From Marinobacter sp. NP-4(2019) (GTDB lineage Bacteria > Pseudomonadota > Gammaproteobacteria > Pseudomonadales > Oleiphilaceae), in contig NZ_CP034142.1 of assembly GCF_003994855.1 (NCBI RefSeq), positions 930,001-994,000 of the forward strand: a stretch of DNA of 64,000 nucleotides, read 5' to 3'. Positions within the stretch are counted from its first letter, which is position 1; each line of letters begins with the position of its first letter. Below the pieces are notes generated by a model. It searched no databases. It saw only the letters and a program-made list of their open reading frames with translations, and had not been told where the DNA came from. Shown here piece after piece: positions 25,969 through 33,967 of the stretch. Made by a program: the position numbers and the translations under genes.

Positions 25969-25981
25969 TGAATTTAATTCA
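25969..25981. promoter_or_regulatory. MetR operator (TGAA-N5-TTCA)
   Basis: TGAATTTAATTCA matches the MetR consensus TGAANNTNNTTCA exactly and lies in the 136-base metE-metR gap, 26 bases before metR. A second, looser dyad (TGAAAAATAAT and ATTATTTCA at 25938-25960) lies beside it. MetR with homocysteine would activate metE here. Confidence 0.75.
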
Positions 25982-26007
25982 CATAAATGGCGAGGTGGCG
26001 ACGAGCC

Positions 26008-26898
26008 ATGATTGAGCGGAACCATCTGGAAATTCTCAGGGAGGTGGAGCGCCAGGGCTCGCTGACGGCAGCGGCTGAATCGTTGCATCTGACCCAGTCG
26101 GCGTTGAGTCACGCAGTCAAGAAGCTGGAGTCCCAACTGGGCACACCAGTCTGGGAGCGGGAGGGGCGTCAGCTGAGGTTGACCCAGGCAGGTCAGTACT
26201 TACTGTCGCTGGCAACGCGTCTATTGCCACAGTTCGAGCACGCGGAAATGCTGATCGGGCAGTTTGCGAAGGGGCAGCGCGGCACCCTGCGCATCGGTAT
26301 GGAATGCCATCCCTGCTATCAATGGCTGTTGAAAGTGGTGGGGCCTTACCTGGAGCAATGGCCGACGGTGGACGTGGATGTGAAGCAGCGTTTTCAGTTC
26401 GGGGGTATAGGCGCGCTTTTCGGGCACGAGATTGATCTGCTGGTCACCCCGGACCCGCTGCATCGCCCCGGCCTGGTATTTGAGCCGGTTTTTGATTATG
26501 AACAGGTGCTTGTGGTTTCGGCTGACCATCCGCTTGCTTCGAAAGCCTGGGCTGATCCGTCGGATCTGGCGGATGAGACCCTGATTACCTACCCTGTGGA
26601 GGTGGAGCGTTTGGATATCTACACCCATTTCCTGCTACCGGCTCACGCCAGTCCGGCCAGGCACAAGACCATCGAAACCACGGATATCATGTTACAGATG
26701 GTGGCAGCGGGTCGGGGGGTAGCGGCCCTGCCGCGCTGGCTGGTGGATGAGTACGGGGAGAAAATGCCCCTGGCACCGGTCCGGTTGGGGAAGCAGGGGA
26801 TCCAGAAGCAGATCTTTTTAGGCCTTCGTGACCGTGATCGTGAAGTAGATTACCTGAATTCGTTCATGAACATGGCCCGAGGGGTTCGCTGGCATTAG
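26008..26898 (+). CDS. metR: LysR-type regulator of methionine synthesis
   Basis: The 296-residue LysR-type regulator resembles E. coli MetR throughout. The helix-turn-helix is LTAAAESLHLTQSALSHAVKKLE. The effector domain has MECHPCYQWL, IDLLVTPD, FDYEQVLVVSADHPLA, LITYPVEVERLDIYTHFL and MVAAGRGVAALPRWLV, the MetR-specific positions. It should activate metE in response to homocysteine and repress itself. The ATG at 26008 follows GAG-rich sequence; an ORF start at 25987 adds seven residues unlike the family. Confidence 0.94.
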   Translation: MIERNHLEILREVERQGSLTAAAESLHLTQSALSHAVKKLESQLGTPVWEREGRQLRLTQAGQYLLSLATRLLPQFEHAEMLIGQFAKGQRGTLRIGMECHPCYQWLLKVVGPYLEQWPTVDVDVKQRFQFGGIGALFGHEIDLLVTPDPLHRPGLVFEPVFDYEQVLVVSADHPLASKAWADPSDLADETLITYPVEVERLDIYTHFLLPAHASPARHKTIETTDIMLQMVAAGRGVAALPRWLVDEYGEKMPLAPVRLGKQGIQKQIFLGLRDRDREVDYLNSFMNMARGVRWH

Positions 26899-26943
26899 CG
26901 TCTTCGGTTAAACTGCGCGAAAAAATCAACAGGGAATCCGATC

Positions 26944-27336
26944 ATGAGTGATATACCCGCAGATCTGAAATATATCGAAACCCATCAGTGGGTGCGTGTG
27001 TCCGACGACGGCACGGCCACCGTGGGCATTACCGATTTTGCCCAGGAGCAATTGGGGGATGTGGTTTACATCGGCGTGCCTGAACTGGGTATTACCGTGA
27101 ATGGCGGTGAAGAGGCCGGTGTGGCGGAGTCCGTCAAGTCGGCGTCGGATGTGTTCAGTCCGGTGACCGGTGAGGTGATCGAGGTGAATGAGAGCCTGGA
27201 GGACGAGCCGGAGAAGGTGAATGAGGATCCTTACGGGGATGGCTGGCTGTTCAAGGTTCGTCTGGAAGACCAGGGCGAGCTGGATGGGCTGATGGATGCG
27301 GTCGCCTATGCGGAGCATGTGGCTGCCGAAGAGTAA
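26944..27336 (+). CDS. gcvH: Glycine cleavage system H protein
   Basis: The 130-residue lipoyl carrier shuttles the aminomethyl group of glycine between GcvP, GcvT and GcvL. The lipoylation site is in GVAESVKSASDVFSPVTGEV, with the lysine near residue 65. Other family blocks are YIETHQWVRVSDDG and VGITDFAQEQLGDVVYIGVPE. AGGGAA lies before the ATG. No gcvT or gcvP is in the window, so this copy is encoded apart from its partners or they lie elsewhere. Confidence 0.95.
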   Translation: MSDIPADLKYIETHQWVRVSDDGTATVGITDFAQEQLGDVVYIGVPELGITVNGGEEAGVAESVKSASDVFSPVTGEVIEVNESLEDEPEKVNEDPYGDGWLFKVRLEDQGELDGLMDAVAYAEHVAAEE

Positions 27337-27355
27337 TCTCTGACGTTTGGTGGAA

Positions 27356-27462
27356 GAGCGAGCGGGCAGGGCTACCCAAAACACCCTGTGGATACGTCCC
27401 TGTACGCTTGGCTCCGCCATCCCTGGCTCCGCACAGTTTTGGGTAGCCCTGCCCGCTCGCTC
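27356..27462 (+). repeat. Variable-arm palindromic element, copy C
   Basis: Perfect 27-bp arms (27356-27382 and 27436-27462) frame a 53-base core (27383-27435) containing CTCCGCCATCCCTGGCTCCG, as in copy A. The arms share GGCAGGGCT and an inner CCCAAAAC with other copies, but the outer part is its own. Beyond the arms, TTTGG on the left can pair with CCAAA on the right after a short bulge. It starts 19 bases after the gcvH stop and ends 45 bases before the -10 box of rlmI. Confidence 0.9.
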
Positions 27463-27506
27463 CCCAAACTCCGGTGATCGGTATCATTCTTGCCGCCCGC
27501 GTCATG

Positions 27507-27512
27507 TATAAT
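27507..27512 (+). promoter_or_regulatory. -10 box (TATAAT) ahead of rlmI
   Basis: A perfect TATAAT lies 34 bases before the rlmI ATG, just after palindrome C. No good -35 hexamer is visible at 16-18 bases, so the promoter call is tentative. Confidence 0.4.
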
Positions 27513-27546
27513 CCTTCCCCTTTTTGTTATCCATCAGGAAGCCGTT

Positions 27547-28743
27547 ATGAATTTCCCTGTCCTATACCTACGCAAAGGCGCTGAGCGCAGGCTTAAAGCC
27601 GGTCACCTGTGGGTTTACAGCAACGAAGTGGATACCCGTCGGACGCCGCTAACGGACTTCGAGGCCGGGACACAGGCGGAGTTGCGGGCGGCCAATGACA
27701 AGCCGATGGGGACGGTGTTTGTGAATCCCCATGCACTGATTTGCGGTCGTCTGATCAGTCGGAATGCCAACCATGGCATGACGCCACAGCGTCTGACCCA
27801 ACGTATGGAGGCCGCCCTGGCGTTGCGTGAGCGGCTGTTTGATAAGCCCTTTTACCGCTGGGTGTTCGGGGACAGTGACGGGCTTTCGGGGCTGGTGATC
27901 GATCGTTTTGACGATACCGTGGTGGTGCAGATTTCCACCGCCGGTATGGAGTTGATGAAAGAGGCGATTGTTCGCGCGGTACAGCGTCTGGCGCATCCTT
28001 CTGCGATTATCCTGAAAAACGATGGCAAAATGCGCAAAGTGGAAGGACTGGATACCTACGTCGAGCAGGCCCACGGTGCGGAAGCCAGTCTGCTGAAGGT
28101 GGAAGAGAACGGTGTGCGTTTTGAGGTGCCGTTGGAAGGTGGTCAGAAAACCGGCTGGTTCTACGATCACCGTATGAATCGTCAGCGTCTGCAGGCTTAT
28201 GCGCCCGGTAAGCGGGTGCTGGATGTGTTCAGTTATGTGGGTGGCTGGGGGATTCAGGCAGCCTGTGCCGGGGCCAGTCAGGTGACTTGTGTGGACAGTT
28301 CTTCGTCGGCGATTGATTCGGTTCACCATAACGCAAAACTGAACGGCCTGGACAATGTGGAAACCGTTGAGGGGGATGCGTTTGAGGCCCTGAAGGCGCT
28401 GGCGGATGAGAAAGAAAAGTACGACATTGTCGTGCTGGACCCGCCGGCGTTGATTCCCCGTCGCCGTGACCAGAAAGCGGGTGAGCAGGCTTACGCGCGG
28501 CTGAATCAGTTGGGGCTGCGGCTGCTGGAGCGGGACGGTTTGCTGATTTCCGCATCCTGTTCGATGCATCTATCCCAGGAAAAGCTGACGGACATTATTC
28601 GTGGCAGCGGCCGCAAGATCGATCGGTTTGTCCAGCTGCTGGAGCAGGGCCACCAGGCGCCGGATCATCCGGTGATTCCGGGTATTCCGGAGACGGATTA
28701 CATCAAATCCTGCTTTGTGCGGTCGTTGACTGGGTTTTTCTAG
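27547..28743 (+). CDS. rlmI: 23S rRNA (cytosine-1962-C5)-methyltransferase
   Basis: The 398-residue product matches RlmI (YccW). An N-terminal PUA domain begins FPVLYLRKGAERRLKAGHLWVYSNEV. The SAM-dependent methyltransferase domain has VLDVFSYVGGWGIQAACAGA (motif I), VVLDPPALIPRR (motif IV) and LLISASCSMHLS with the catalytic cysteine. It methylates m5C1962 of 23S rRNA. The ATG at 27547 follows AGGAAG; a frame extension to 27490 would cross the promoter and is rejected. Confidence 0.92.
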   Translation: MNFPVLYLRKGAERRLKAGHLWVYSNEVDTRRTPLTDFEAGTQAELRAANDKPMGTVFVNPHALICGRLISRNANHGMTPQRLTQRMEAALALRERLFDKPFYRWVFGDSDGLSGLVIDRFDDTVVVQISTAGMELMKEAIVRAVQRLAHPSAIILKNDGKMRKVEGLDTYVEQAHGAEASLLKVEENGVRFEVPLEGGQKTGWFYDHRMNRQRLQAYAPGKRVLDVFSYVGGWGIQAACAGASQVTCVDSSSSAIDSVHHNAKLNGLDNVETVEGDAFEALKALADEKEKYDIVVLDPPALIPRRRDQKAGEQAYARLNQLGLRLLERDGLLISASCSMHLSQEKLTDIIRGSGRKIDRFVQLLEQGHQAPDHPVIPGIPETDYIKSCFVRSLTGFF

Positions 28744-28789
28744 CCCTCCAATTTGGGAGAAGCCCACCAGCGGGTGCAGAGTTTGGCAG

Positions 28790-29446
28790 CTAGTCTCTGA
28801 GAGACATCACTTTCCAGCCACTTTCCTTTGCCAGCTTTTCCAGTGTCGGATCCGGGTCAACGGCCACCGGGTTGTCGACTTTTCTCAATAATGGCGCATC
28901 GTTGTGGGAATCGCTGTAGAACCAGGCACCATCCAGAGTCTCGCTGTTCGAGGCCAGCCAGTCGTCAAGTCGGGTCACCTTGCCGTCCTGAAAGCTGGGA
29001 ATACCGGCCACTTTGCCCGTGTAGCGACCATTGACCAGTTCCGGATCGGTGGCGATCAAGTGCTCAATGCCCAGAACCTCGGCAATCGGCTCGGTCACAA
29101 ACCGGTTGGTGGCGGTGATGATCATCAGGGTATGGCCCTGGTTCCGGTGCTTTTCCAGTAACTGAAAGGCTTTATCCTGCAGCATGGGCCGTACTTTTTT
29201 GTCCATGAAGCGTTCGCGCCAGGCCAGCAAGTCCTCCATGGCATGTTTAGCCAGCGGCTGCAGCGCAAAGCCCAGGTAATGCAGGATGTCCAGTTCTCCA
29301 TTCAGATACTCCTGATAGAAGCGATCGTTGGCCTTGCGGTATTCCTCGGCATCAACAATGCCTTCCTCCACCAGAAACTCGCCCCAGGCATGGTCGCTGT
29401 CCCCGGCGAGCAGGGTGTTATCAAGGTCAAAGATCGCAAGCGTCAA
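28790..29446 (-). CDS. HAD-IB family phosphatase (SerB-like; histidinol-phosphatase candidate)
   Basis: The 218-residue product has the HAD motifs: LAIFDLDNTLLAGDSD (motif I, nucleophile Asp in DLDNT), MIITATNRF (motif II), a lysine in the GKVAG/QDGKVTRL region, and FYSDSHNDAPLL (motif IV). A helical IB-type cap lies between motifs I and II. The position beside rppH and ptsP matches P. aeruginosa PA0335, which I recall being reported as a histidinol-phosphate phosphatase. Phosphoserine phosphatase or another small-phosphate substrate remains possible. Confidence 0.82.
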   Translation of the reverse strand: MTLAIFDLDNTLLAGDSDHAWGEFLVEEGIVDAEEYRKANDRFYQEYLNGELDILHYLGFALQPLAKHAMEDLLAWRERFMDKKVRPMLQDKAFQLLEKHRNQGHTLMIITATNRFVTEPIAEVLGIEHLIATDPELVNGRYTGKVAGIPSFQDGKVTRLDDWLASNSETLDGAWFYSDSHNDAPLLRKVDNPVAVDPDPTLEKLAKESGWKVMSLRD

Positions 29447-29621
29447 GGGTGTTACCTCCGGTTATGGCAGGGATTGCGGGAAAAGGTGACAGTCTACCAC
29501 GACATGTAGGTAACGGCTTCGTTTGCCGAACCCTTGGGATTCTGTAAGAATGATAGCAACTTGGACAATTCCGACCGGTGAATTTTTGTACTGGTCCACC
29601 GACTTATATGAGGACTGTGCC

Positions 29622-30152
29622 GTGATCGACTCAGACGGTTTCAGACCCAACGTCGGAATCATTCTGGCCAACCACAGGGGCGAGGTTCTCTGGGCTAGGC
29701 GAATAGGGCAGGACTCCTGGCAGTTCCCGCAGGGTGGTATCAAGCACAACGAATCGCCGGAAGATGCGTTGTATCGGGAATTGGGGGAAGAAATAGGCTT
29801 GAGTGCGGCGGATGTCGAAATCATCAGCTGTACCCGGGGCTGGCTGAGGTATCGCCTCCCGCGGCGGATGGTGCGACATAACTCGCATCCCGTGTGTGTG
29901 GGACAAAAACAGAAATGGTTCCTGCTGAGGATGTTATCGCCGGACGCGCAAGTGCGTGTAGACCGCACGGATTCGCCGGAATTCGACGGCTGGCAGTGGG
30001 TGAGCTACTGGTACCCCTTGGGGCAAGTGGTCTCATTCAAGCGTGAAGTGTATAGACGTGCGTTGAGGGAGCTCGCACCGCGACTGTTCTACAACATGGA
30101 ACAGTGGTATCGGAGCGAGCAGAATCAGCGCTTAAAGGACCAACAGAAATGA
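29622..30152 (+). CDS. rppH: RNA 5'-pyrophosphohydrolase
   Basis: The 176-residue Nudix enzyme removes pyrophosphate from mRNA 5' ends and so triggers RNase E decay. The start is a GTG at 29622, placed seven bases after GAGGA, giving MIDSDGFRPNVGIILANHRG, which aligns with E. coli RppH from its first residue; a longer frame from 29523 has no similarity. The Nudix box is in GGIKHNESPEDALYRELGEE followed by IGL. The C-terminal SPEFDGWQWVSYWYPLGQVV is characteristic. ptsP follows 15 bases later, the usual rppH-ptsP pair. Confidence 0.95.
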   Translation: MIDSDGFRPNVGIILANHRGEVLWARRIGQDSWQFPQGGIKHNESPEDALYRELGEEIGLSAADVEIISCTRGWLRYRLPRRMVRHNSHPVCVGQKQKWFLLRMLSPDAQVRVDRTDSPEFDGWQWVSYWYPLGQVVSFKREVYRRALRELAPRLFYNMEQWYRSEQNQRLKDQQK

Positions 30153-30167
30153 CGGGCTGAAACCGCC

Positions 30168-32474
30168 ATGCTGAGCATACTGCGAAATCTGGTACAAGAG
30201 GTAAACAGCGCCCGCGACTTGCAGGAAGCGCTGGATATCATTGTATCGCGGGTGCAAAAGGCCATGGGGACCGAAGTCTGTTCCGTTTACTTGCTGGATC
30301 CTGCTACCAACCGCTACATCCTGATGGCGACGGAAGGTCTTTATCGTAAGGCGGTCGGACAGGTCAGCCTGGCCTATTCCGAAGGTCTTGTCGGGCTGGT
30401 TGGCTCCCGTGAAGAGCCGATTAATCTGGAAGATGCCCCTTCCCACCCCCGCTATCGTTATTTTCCTGAAACCGGTGAAGAGCGCTTCCGTTCTTTCCTC
30501 GGCGTGCCAATTATCCACCATCGTCGGGTTCTGGGTGTGCTGGTCGTACAGCAGCGGGAAAGCTCACGGTGTTTTGATGAAGGGGAAGAAGCTTTCCTTG
30601 TTACGGTTTCAGCGCAGTTGGCTGGTGTTATCGCGCACAGCGAAGCAACGGGTGCCATCAGCGGTTTGTCCCTCACGGGGGAAGAGGCCAGGGACGTCAG
30701 TTTCAATGGTGTGCCCGGCGCCCCGGGCGTTGCTATTGGCACAGGGGTAGTCGTCTATCCTGCAGCTGACCTCGACGTGGTGCCTGAAAAGCCGACAGAC
30801 GATATAGATCTGGAGCTTGAGCTGTTTGCCGAGGCGGTTACCGCGGTCCGTGAAGACATCGAACGGGTCGCCAGCCGACTTGCTTCCCAGTTGCGTCCGG
30901 AAGAGCAGGCCCTGTTTGATGTATATCTGCGCATGCTGGGTGATGATGCCATGCCCGGCGAGGTCGCCAACAAGATCCGAGAAGGGTACTGGGCACAGGG
31001 AGCCCTGAAACAGGTGGTTCAGCAGTACGTGCGCCACTTTGAGATGATGGATGACCATTACCTTCAGGAGCGGGCCGTGGATATCCGCGACCTTGGTCGT
31101 CGTTTGCTGTCCCACCTCCAGGAGGGGGAGCAGAAAGACCAGGACTACCCGGAACGAACCGTGCTGGTGAGCGAAGAACTGACTCCTGCCATGTTGGGTG
31201 AGGTGCCCAAGGGGCAGTTGGTTGGGCTGGTGTCGGTCAAGGGGTCGAGTAACTCCCACGTCGCTATCCTGGCGCGTGCGATGGGAGTACCAACCGTTAT
31301 GGGGCTGGTGGATATTCCGGTCAATCAGCTTGATGGTCGGGACCTCGTGGTTGACGGTTTTGAGGGTCAGATTTTCGCCTCGCCCTCTGACGAACTTCGG
31401 GCTTACTACCAGGAAATCTGTGACGAGGAAGACGAGCTGATCAAGGGGCTTGAGGTCCTGCGAGACAAGCCCTGCGAAACGACCGACGGTCATCGGGTGT
31501 CGTTACTCGTTAACACGGGGCTGATGACCGACGTCGTCCGTTCACTGAATCATGGCGCTGAAGGTATCGGTCTTTATCGCACCGAAGTGCCATTCATGAT
31601 CAAGGATCGCTTCCCTTCTGAGCAGGAGCAGCGTGAGTATTACCGGGAGCAACTGGAGGCCTTTGCGCCGAGCCCGGTTACCATGCGCACGCTGGACATC
31701 GGTGGTGACAAGGCGCTGACCTATTTCCCGATTGAGGAAGAGAACCCCTTCCTGGGCTGGCGCGGCATTCGCGTTACTCTGGATCATCCAGAGATTTTCC
31801 TGGTGCAGGTCAGAGCTATGCTCAAGGCCAGCGAGGGTCTGAACAATCTGCAGATCATGCTGCCGATGATCAGCAATATTTCAGAAGTGGAAGAGTCGCT
31901 GCATCTGATTTACCGGGTTTATCATGAGGTCAGGGAAGAGGGTTACGAGATTCACATGCCCAAGGTCGGTGTCATGGTGGAAATTCCGGCAGCGGTCTAC
32001 CAGATTCGCGAGCTGGCGGACCGGGTGGACTTCCTCTCGGTCGGCTCCAACGACCTGACCCAATACCTTCTGGCGGTGGACCGCAACAATCCCCGTGTTG
32101 CTCAGTTATATCATTCCTATCACCCGGCGGTACTGCAGGCTCTGGTTCGCATCGCCCAGGATGCCCATTCCGTTGGGAAACCGGTCGGTATTTGCGGTGA
32201 GTTGGCGGGTGACCCGGGTGGCGCCCTGTTGCTGATGGCCATGGGGTACGACTCCCTGTCCATGAACGCCGCCAGTTTGCCCAAGGTAAAGTCTGTCATT
32301 CGCAGTGTCAGCCGTGAGTGGGCAAGCCAACTTCTGGAAGATGTCCTGCTGCTGGATTCGCCACATGTTATCAAGAGTTGCGTGGACCTGGCGCTACGCA
32401 ATGCCGGTTTCGGTCGTTACCTGCGCCCCAGCAGGACGACCCCGGTTGCCCTGGCAGAACAGGCGGCGTCATGA
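30168..32474 (+). CDS. ptsP: Phosphoenolpyruvate-protein phosphotransferase, nitrogen PTS enzyme I
   Basis: The 768-residue product is EI-Ntr, the first enzyme of the nitrogen phosphotransferase chain PtsP-PtsO-PtsN. The N-terminal GAF domain (about residues 1-165; LQEALDIIVSRVQKAMGTEVCSVYLLD) distinguishes it from sugar PTS enzyme I and usually senses glutamine or 2-oxoglutarate. The EI part follows: the phosphohistidine domain with GSSNSHVAILARAMGVPTVMG (His near 364), and the PEP-binding barrel with GIGLYRTEVPFM, MRTLDIGGDK, SVGSNDLTQYLLAVDRNN and the reactive Cys in VGICGELAGD. It follows rppH, as in E. coli and Pseudomonas. Confidence 0.96.
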   Translation: MLSILRNLVQEVNSARDLQEALDIIVSRVQKAMGTEVCSVYLLDPATNRYILMATEGLYRKAVGQVSLAYSEGLVGLVGSREEPINLEDAPSHPRYRYFPETGEERFRSFLGVPIIHHRRVLGVLVVQQRESSRCFDEGEEAFLVTVSAQLAGVIAHSEATGAISGLSLTGEEARDVSFNGVPGAPGVAIGTGVVVYPAADLDVVPEKPTDDIDLELELFAEAVTAVREDIERVASRLASQLRPEEQALFDVYLRMLGDDAMPGEVANKIREGYWAQGALKQVVQQYVRHFEMMDDHYLQERAVDIRDLGRRLLSHLQEGEQKDQDYPERTVLVSEELTPAMLGEVPKGQLVGLVSVKGSSNSHVAILARAMGVPTVMGLVDIPVNQLDGRDLVVDGFEGQIFASPSDELRAYYQEICDEEDELIKGLEVLRDKPCETTDGHRVSLLVNTGLMTDVVRSLNHGAEGIGLYRTEVPFMIKDRFPSEQEQREYYREQLEAFAPSPVTMRTLDIGGDKALTYFPIEEENPFLGWRGIRVTLDHPEIFLVQVRAMLKASEGLNNLQIMLPMISNISEVEESLHLIYRVYHEVREEGYEIHMPKVGVMVEIPAAVYQIRELADRVDFLSVGSNDLTQYLLAVDRNNPRVAQLYHSYHPAVLQALVRIAQDAHSVGKPVGICGELAGDPGGALLLMAMGYDSLSMNAASLPKVKSVIRSVSREWASQLLEDVLLLDSPHVIKSCVDLALRNAGFGRYLRPSRTTPVALAEQAAS

Positions 32475-32573
32475 GCCATTGCCGCGTTCTGGTTAAATAA
32501 TAGGGTGTAGACTCTAAAACCGGTTGTTACCTTATCGGCATTAAACGTATAAAAACCCGGAAGGGAAAGTTGT

Positions 32574-33818
32574 ATGACGTCAGCGACCACTGATATCAAG
32601 CCCAGACCCCGCATCGGCCTTGCGCTGGGCGGCGGTGGTCCTTTGGGTGGGATCTATGAAATCGGTGCCCTGCGAGCGCTTGATGAGGCACTTGATGGGC
32701 TCGATTTCAATAATATTGACGTCTACGTGGGGGTCAACGCCGGTTCCTTTGCCGCTGCAAACCTGGCAAACCAGATGACCACAGCGCAGTTGTGCCGTAT
32801 TTTTGTGCGCAACGAAGCCGAAGTGCATCCTTTCCATCCTGAGGTGTTTTATCGCCCGGCCCTCCGCGAGTTTGGCAGCCGACTGTTAGCGGTACCGGGA
32901 TTGCTCACCACAGCGGTTCGTCGCTTCATCAATAATCCTTACGATCAAAGCCTGCTGGAGGCGATGACCATTCTCGCCCAGGCCGCACCTGCCGGACTGT
33001 TTGATAACGAAGGGCTGCATGAATATCTGAAACGGGCGTTCACCATGTTGGGGCGCACCAACGATTTCCGCCAACTCAAGCGCAGCCTCTACATTGTGGC
33101 GGCGGATGTCGAAAGCACCGACGCCGTCTGTTTTGGCGCACCAGGCTTTGACCATGTGCCGATTTCCCGTGCGATACAGGCCAGCATGTCCTCTCCTGGT
33201 CTCTATGTGCCAGTCAACATTGACGGCCGTTATTATGTGGATGGCACCCTGCGTAAGGGGCTTCACGCCTCGGTTGCGTTTGAGGATGGAGCCGATCTGG
33301 TGTTTGCGGTGAACCCCCAGGTGCCGATAGACGCCAGTGCGGCGGTCAGGGCAGGGACTATGAGACCGGGTGAGTTGACCCGGTCGGGTATGCCAAACCT
33401 GCTGTCCCAGATGTTCCGGACAATGGTTTATTCACGGATGCAGTCCGGTATTGCCCAATATGCACGAGATTATCCTGATAAGGATATCCTGCTGTTTGAG
33501 CCCACCCGCGACGATGCCAAGCTGTTTTTCTCCAATGTGTTCAGCTTCCAGTCCCGGCGTATGGTGTGTGAGCATGCCTACCAGATGACCCGTCGTGATC
33601 TGCTGGCCCGTGCGGACGAATTGGAGCCGAAGCTGGAGAAATACGGTATCAAGCTGCGCCGTGATCGTCTTGAGGACGAGCAGCGCACTATCAGTACCAG
33701 TCTTTATGGAGAAATGTTGCCATTGTACGTGGCGAAGGGGCGCAAGAAGCAGGCGCAGAAGGGCAAGCTGGCTACCGGGCTGGAGAATGTGACGCACCTG
33801 TTTTCACGGGCGGAGTAG
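32574..33818 (+). CDS. Patatin-like protein lacking the catalytic serine
   Basis: The 414-residue product has the patatin layout: glycine-rich block at residues 18-25 (GGGGPLGG), a nucleophile elbow at 53-57 and the catalytic DG at 223-224 (YYVDGTLRKG). The elbow reads GVNAG instead of GXSXG (codon AAC at 32736), and the oxyanion block lacks the usual Arg/Lys of GGGXRG. The protein may therefore be a non-catalytic homologue or use an altered mechanism. The C-terminal third (FSFQSRRMVCEHAYQMTRRDLL, KKQAQKGKLATG) is basic and specific to this subgroup. It lies between ptsP and the convergent hslU. Function is unknown. Confidence 0.8.
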   Translation: MTSATTDIKPRPRIGLALGGGGPLGGIYEIGALRALDEALDGLDFNNIDVYVGVNAGSFAAANLANQMTTAQLCRIFVRNEAEVHPFHPEVFYRPALREFGSRLLAVPGLLTTAVRRFINNPYDQSLLEAMTILAQAAPAGLFDNEGLHEYLKRAFTMLGRTNDFRQLKRSLYIVAADVESTDAVCFGAPGFDHVPISRAIQASMSSPGLYVPVNIDGRYYVDGTLRKGLHASVAFEDGADLVFAVNPQVPIDASAAVRAGTMRPGELTRSGMPNLLSQMFRTMVYSRMQSGIAQYARDYPDKDILLFEPTRDDAKLFFSNVFSFQSRRMVCEHAYQMTRRDLLARADELEPKLEKYGIKLRRDRLEDEQRTISTSLYGEMLPLYVAKGRKKQAQKGKLATGLENVTHLFSRAE

Positions 33819-33844
33819 AGAAGGGTAAGGTATGCTGGCATGTT

Positions 33845-33873
33845 GTTGGATTACGCTTTGCTAATCCAACCTA
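33845..33873 (-). repeat. REP-like palindrome, copy 1
   Basis: GTTGGATTA and TAATCCAAC flank CGCTTTGC, followed by CTA, the inverted orientation of copy 2. Relative to the other copies the outer pair has changed on both sides (GTTGG/CCAAC for GTCGG/CCGAC), a compensatory change. It lies between the convergent patatin and hslU genes. Confidence 0.8.
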
Positions 33874-33918
33874 CACGCATAGAGCGCACGTCTTACCCCT
33901 GGACCGCTTGCTATGCCC

Positions 33919-33951
33919 GTAGGTCGGATTAGGCAAAGCCGTAATCCGACA
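33919..33951 (+). repeat. REP-like palindrome, copy 2
   Basis: GTAGGTCGGATTAGGCAAAG... closes with GTAATCCGACA: a 9-bp stem GTCGGATTA/TAATCCGAC. With copy 1 it forms an inverted pair about 45 bases apart, like enterobacterial BIMEs, in the gap between two convergent genes. Confidence 0.85.
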
Positions 33952-33967
33952 CTATCGACTATCAATA

